From NCBI GenBank assembly GCA_022266195.1, contig WHVY01000008.1:930001-994000 (forward strand): 64,000 nucleotides of DNA, in the 5' to 3' direction. Each line of letters begins with the position of its first letter. Position 1 is the stretch's first letter. This DNA comes from Tetranychus cinnabarinus. Lineage: Eukaryota > Arthropoda > Arachnida > Trombidiformes > Tetranychidae. The notes beneath the pieces are model-generated. The model worked only from the letters and a program-made list of their open reading frames with translations, was not told the DNA's origin and did not search any database. Shown here in pieces: positions 61,901 to 64,000 of the stretch. The position numbers and the translations under genes were made by a program.

Positions 61901-63576
61901 AATCACAACCAAAACTTCAACCAAAACAGTACCAACAGTAACTGATCCCAAAGCTTGTGATAAAACAAAGTCCAGGTCTGTACCGACGTCCCCGACTGAC
62001 GGCAAAAGAGGATCCCGGTTTGTTAACTTGTACAAACTGTCAGGCTCAAATGGACCCATTTTAAGGGGTGAAGTTTCCTGTGCCACTGTGGCCCAATCAC
62101 CATTCACAACAAGCAAGTGCCTGTGGAGCAAGAAGGGCGATTCATTTGAAGATTTCAAAGAGGAATTCGCTCGTTCACTTGGTATGTTCATTTCGTTCAA
62201 TTGCAACTGAAGCATGAAAACAGTATTCGATCAATTTAGCATCAAAATTTGACTGAGAAATGGTAAATGCCTTGAAAAATGCAATAGAAAAGTTAATAAG
62301 AAAATATTATTTCATGCAATTTCTGCGAGAAAATGAAACAAACCAAAAATTAAAGTAACGATTCAGAGTTCGAACCGAATATTTTAAAATAACATTTTTC
62401 AAGCAGAAATTAAACTTTTGCTCTTAAAATACAATTCAATTTGTATAGCTGGTTAGAGTATTGTTGTGTCATATTAATGGTTTGGACAACCGATAGGTGA
62501 ATGTGAATGTTTCCAGTTCCTTTTTGTCTATTTATCGGCAATGATCTAACAGTTAATTTTCACGAAATTTTCATTCGAGCTCATTGACTTTTATCTTTTA
62601 TTAATACTTGAACTTTTCACATTTAAATCTGCCTTTTGCATTATACGACTTTAGGCTCTGAGTGAATCTCATTTGCAAATATGGTACGAAACACTTTTGC
62701 AATTTGCTTGAAAAGACTTTTGAAACGGTGAAATCTTGCAGTGATTTAAATATAAACTGAAAATGAAACTAAACGTGATTCAATCACATTATTAGTTTAT
62801 TGAACAATAAATAAAATGGAATAATATCGAGAGAAAAAGATACTTTCTTGATATTGGTTTAGTTATTTATTGCCTGAAACGATAGTCTGAAATTAAATAT
62901 TTGTCTGTTTGACTCAACAAATGAAAATGGTTTCACCGCAAGTTTCGTTAAATAAGCTCAAGACAATTTACAGAATGTAAACAAATTTATATTTATCACG
63001 ATCCTGAACCTTGATTGCTTTCAATTTTTTCATTAAAAGCCAATCAGGAAAAAAAAGAGAGAATTTTCCAAGCGAATTGAAACCTTGCAAGATTTCCTCT
63101 TTTCTGAAACATTTGAACATTCGAAATGAGTTTTCTTATAAAGTCAACATTGTATCAATTGGATAGTCTGGATAATTTGATGAACTTTGAAATTTTAAAC
63201 ATGAAGAGAGCTCTTGAAGAGTTTCAAAAGTCAAGTTCATTTACAGAGAAAATAATAAAAATTCATTTTCTTCTCTCCAGGCAATTATTGTAACCATCTC
63301 GGTCGTGGAACTGCCAAAGGATCTGTGATCAATTCTCGCCGACGAGTGATTCGACTTTTGGTTGTTGTCGTGTTAACCTTTGCTCTGTGCCATTTCCCGA
63401 TTCACCTGCGAAAGTTGATCCAAGACTGGTACACGCGATATCAGGAGACATCGGTTGAAGGTCGACTTGCAACCATTGTAACCAACATGTTAATGTACAT
63501 CAATTCAGGACTCAATCCCATTCTTTACGCTCTTTTATCATCAAAATTCCGTAAATCGCTCAGAGGATTATGTTGA
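52824..63576 (+). CDS. TrissinR: Trissin-receptor-like class A neuropeptide GPCR (whole spliced locus)
   Basis: Exons 52824-52992, 61285-62181 and 63281-63576 join in frame to give 453 residues. The N-terminus has four N-glycosylation sequons (Asn 6, 17, 23, 36). TM1 spans the first splice, where FFSTFV joins to GNLVVILVV with a split Gly codon. TM2 carries NLAFSDLCVG. TM3 has Cys113 and ends in ERY (137-139), and Cys195 in the second extracellular loop would form the usual disulfide. A long intracellular loop 3 is Thr-rich. TM6 has FALCHFP in place of CWxP, TM7 has NPILY (434-438), and the tail is very short and ends in Cys, a possible palmitoylation site. The DLCVGLFCIFQ and MSYTASIF segments, IERYIAICYPI, and the long loop 3 followed by RRRVIRLLVVVVLTFALC fit trissin receptors of arthropods best; a related neuropeptide receptor remains possible. 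It should sit in the plasma membrane of neural or gut cells and couple to G proteins. Confidence 0.85.
52993..61284 (+). other. GPCR intron 1 (8.3 kb)
   Basis: Begins GTAAGT and ends TTTTTGCAG. Reading frames inside (for example 55777-56094 and 58262-58549 on both strands) show no recognisable protein. No nested gene or mobile element was detected. Confidence 0.7.
61285..62181 (+). CDS. TrissinR: GPCR exon 2 (TM1 to intracellular loop 3)
   Basis: Acceptor TTTTTGCAG, donor TTCACTTG followed by GTATGT. Encodes the rest of TM1 through TM5 and most of loop 3, including ERY and a Thr/Val-rich low-complexity run. The upstream ATG at 61254 lies in the intron and is not a start. Confidence 0.9.
62182..63280 (+). 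other. GPCR intron 2 (1.1 kb)
   Basis: GTATGT to TTCTCTCCAG; AT-rich, nothing else seen. Confidence 0.75.
63281..63576 (+). CDS. TrissinR: GPCR exon 3 (end of loop 3, TM6, TM7, tail)
   Basis: Acceptor TTCTCTCCAG; G joins GC to form Gly, then NYCNHLGRGTAKG leads into basic SRRRVIR and TM6. Ends in RKSLRGLC with TGA at 63574-63576. Confidence 0.88.
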
Positions 63577-63635
63577 GAGACTGAACAACTTTGAAAAAAG
63601 TTCAAATATTGGTGAACCTTTTATCGATAAATATC

Positions 63636-63641
63636 AATAAA
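63636..63641 (+). promoter_or_regulatory. Poly(A) signal AATAAA of the GPCR gene
   Basis: First AATAAA, 60 bp after the stop. Further AATAAA hexamers follow near 63686, 63697 and 63742, so the exact site of cleavage is open. Confidence 0.5.
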
Positions 63642-64000
63642 GTTTCAATGAAAACAGACCAACAAATGGATTTACAAAAAGACTGTAAATAAACTGGAAT
63701 AAATGAAATGAAATGTACAAAAATGTTGTTAAACAATATTGAATAAAAAATTTAATGGAAATCATGAAAAGCTCATAATTCATTGTTAAACAGTTTACAG
63801 CAAATCAACAGATTGAACTTTCTAATGTTTCATTTGCCTTCATCAGAAAATTATTCTCGACTTTTCTTTACATTCAATTTCAACCCTTTTTTTATTCTTC
63901 AACATGTTCTCATGCAAAGATTAATGTTTTCATCCAGAATTTGGTTACAATGGAAACAGCAGAAAAGTACTTTTGCAATATTAACATTTATTTGTAACTG
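63642..64000. other. Distal flank, no gene recognised
   Basis: AT-rich sequence after the GPCR with additional poly(A)-like hexamers and nothing else identifiable. Confidence 0.5.

Noticed and set aside
61871..62215. 114-codon minus-strand frame opposite GPCR exon 2
   Set aside because: Shadow of the Thr-rich loop 3 coding sequence.
1..64000. CRISPR arrays, operons, tRNA or rRNA genes
   Set aside because: No spaced direct-repeat arrays, no bacterial gene organisation, and no cloverleaf or rRNA-like sequence noticed; the window is eukaryotic.

Overview
The window is AT-rich, intron-bearing nuclear DNA of an animal, most likely an arthropod. Evidence for this is a trissin-receptor-like GPCR, an Iroquois homeobox gene, GT-AG introns of about 70 bp to 8 kb, and degenerate runs of the arthropod telomere pentamer. 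The AT-rich composition and compact introns would suit a mite, but that is an inference from style, not an identification.

Layout. Positions 1-25,000 hold no gene I can support: AT-rich DNA with many GAT/ATC and CTT/GAA microsatellites, one foldback-like repeat (12.1-12.5 kb) and a telomere-like CCTAA tract (18.97 kb). At 25.1-29.3 kb lies an intact, intronless, unusually short Iroquois-class homeobox ORF on the minus strand. It sits between two near-identical inverted arms of about 425 bp. A third, plus-strand copy is an Iroquois pseudogene whose homeobox is deleted in places and interrupted by a 352-bp MITE. Positions 29.3-40.6 kb are gene-free but carry a 506-bp foldback element with two identical 195-bp arms (33.0 kb) and an older foldback element (39.1 kb).

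At 40.7-46.2 kb (minus) is a SOWAH-family ankyrin-repeat gene. Its ankyrin repeats can only be read to family consensus if it uses a 12-nt microexon and three separate 3-nt microexons (GGG, TAT, CAT). Each of these has an AG acceptor and a GTAAGT donor, is in phase 0, and supplies one conserved residue (Gly, Tyr, His). This is the most striking observation in the window. The same gene also offers two alternative 3' ends.

At 46.6-48.4 kb (minus) is a single-exon FCP1 RNA polymerase II CTD phosphatase. Next to it (49.0-51.3 kb) is a scrap-yard of duplicated gene pieces: an intact two-exon gene of unknown function, a 5' fragment of FCP1, a broken DDX51-like helicase that still has an intron, and a relic of the unknown gene.

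At 52.8-63.6 kb (plus) is a complete three-exon class A GPCR of 453 residues, best read as a trissin receptor, with an 8.3-kb first intron. These genes do not form a functional pathway; the common theme is local duplication, inversion and small-element insertion. All splice models were derived by eye from splice-site consensus and frame continuity and have no transcript support here.
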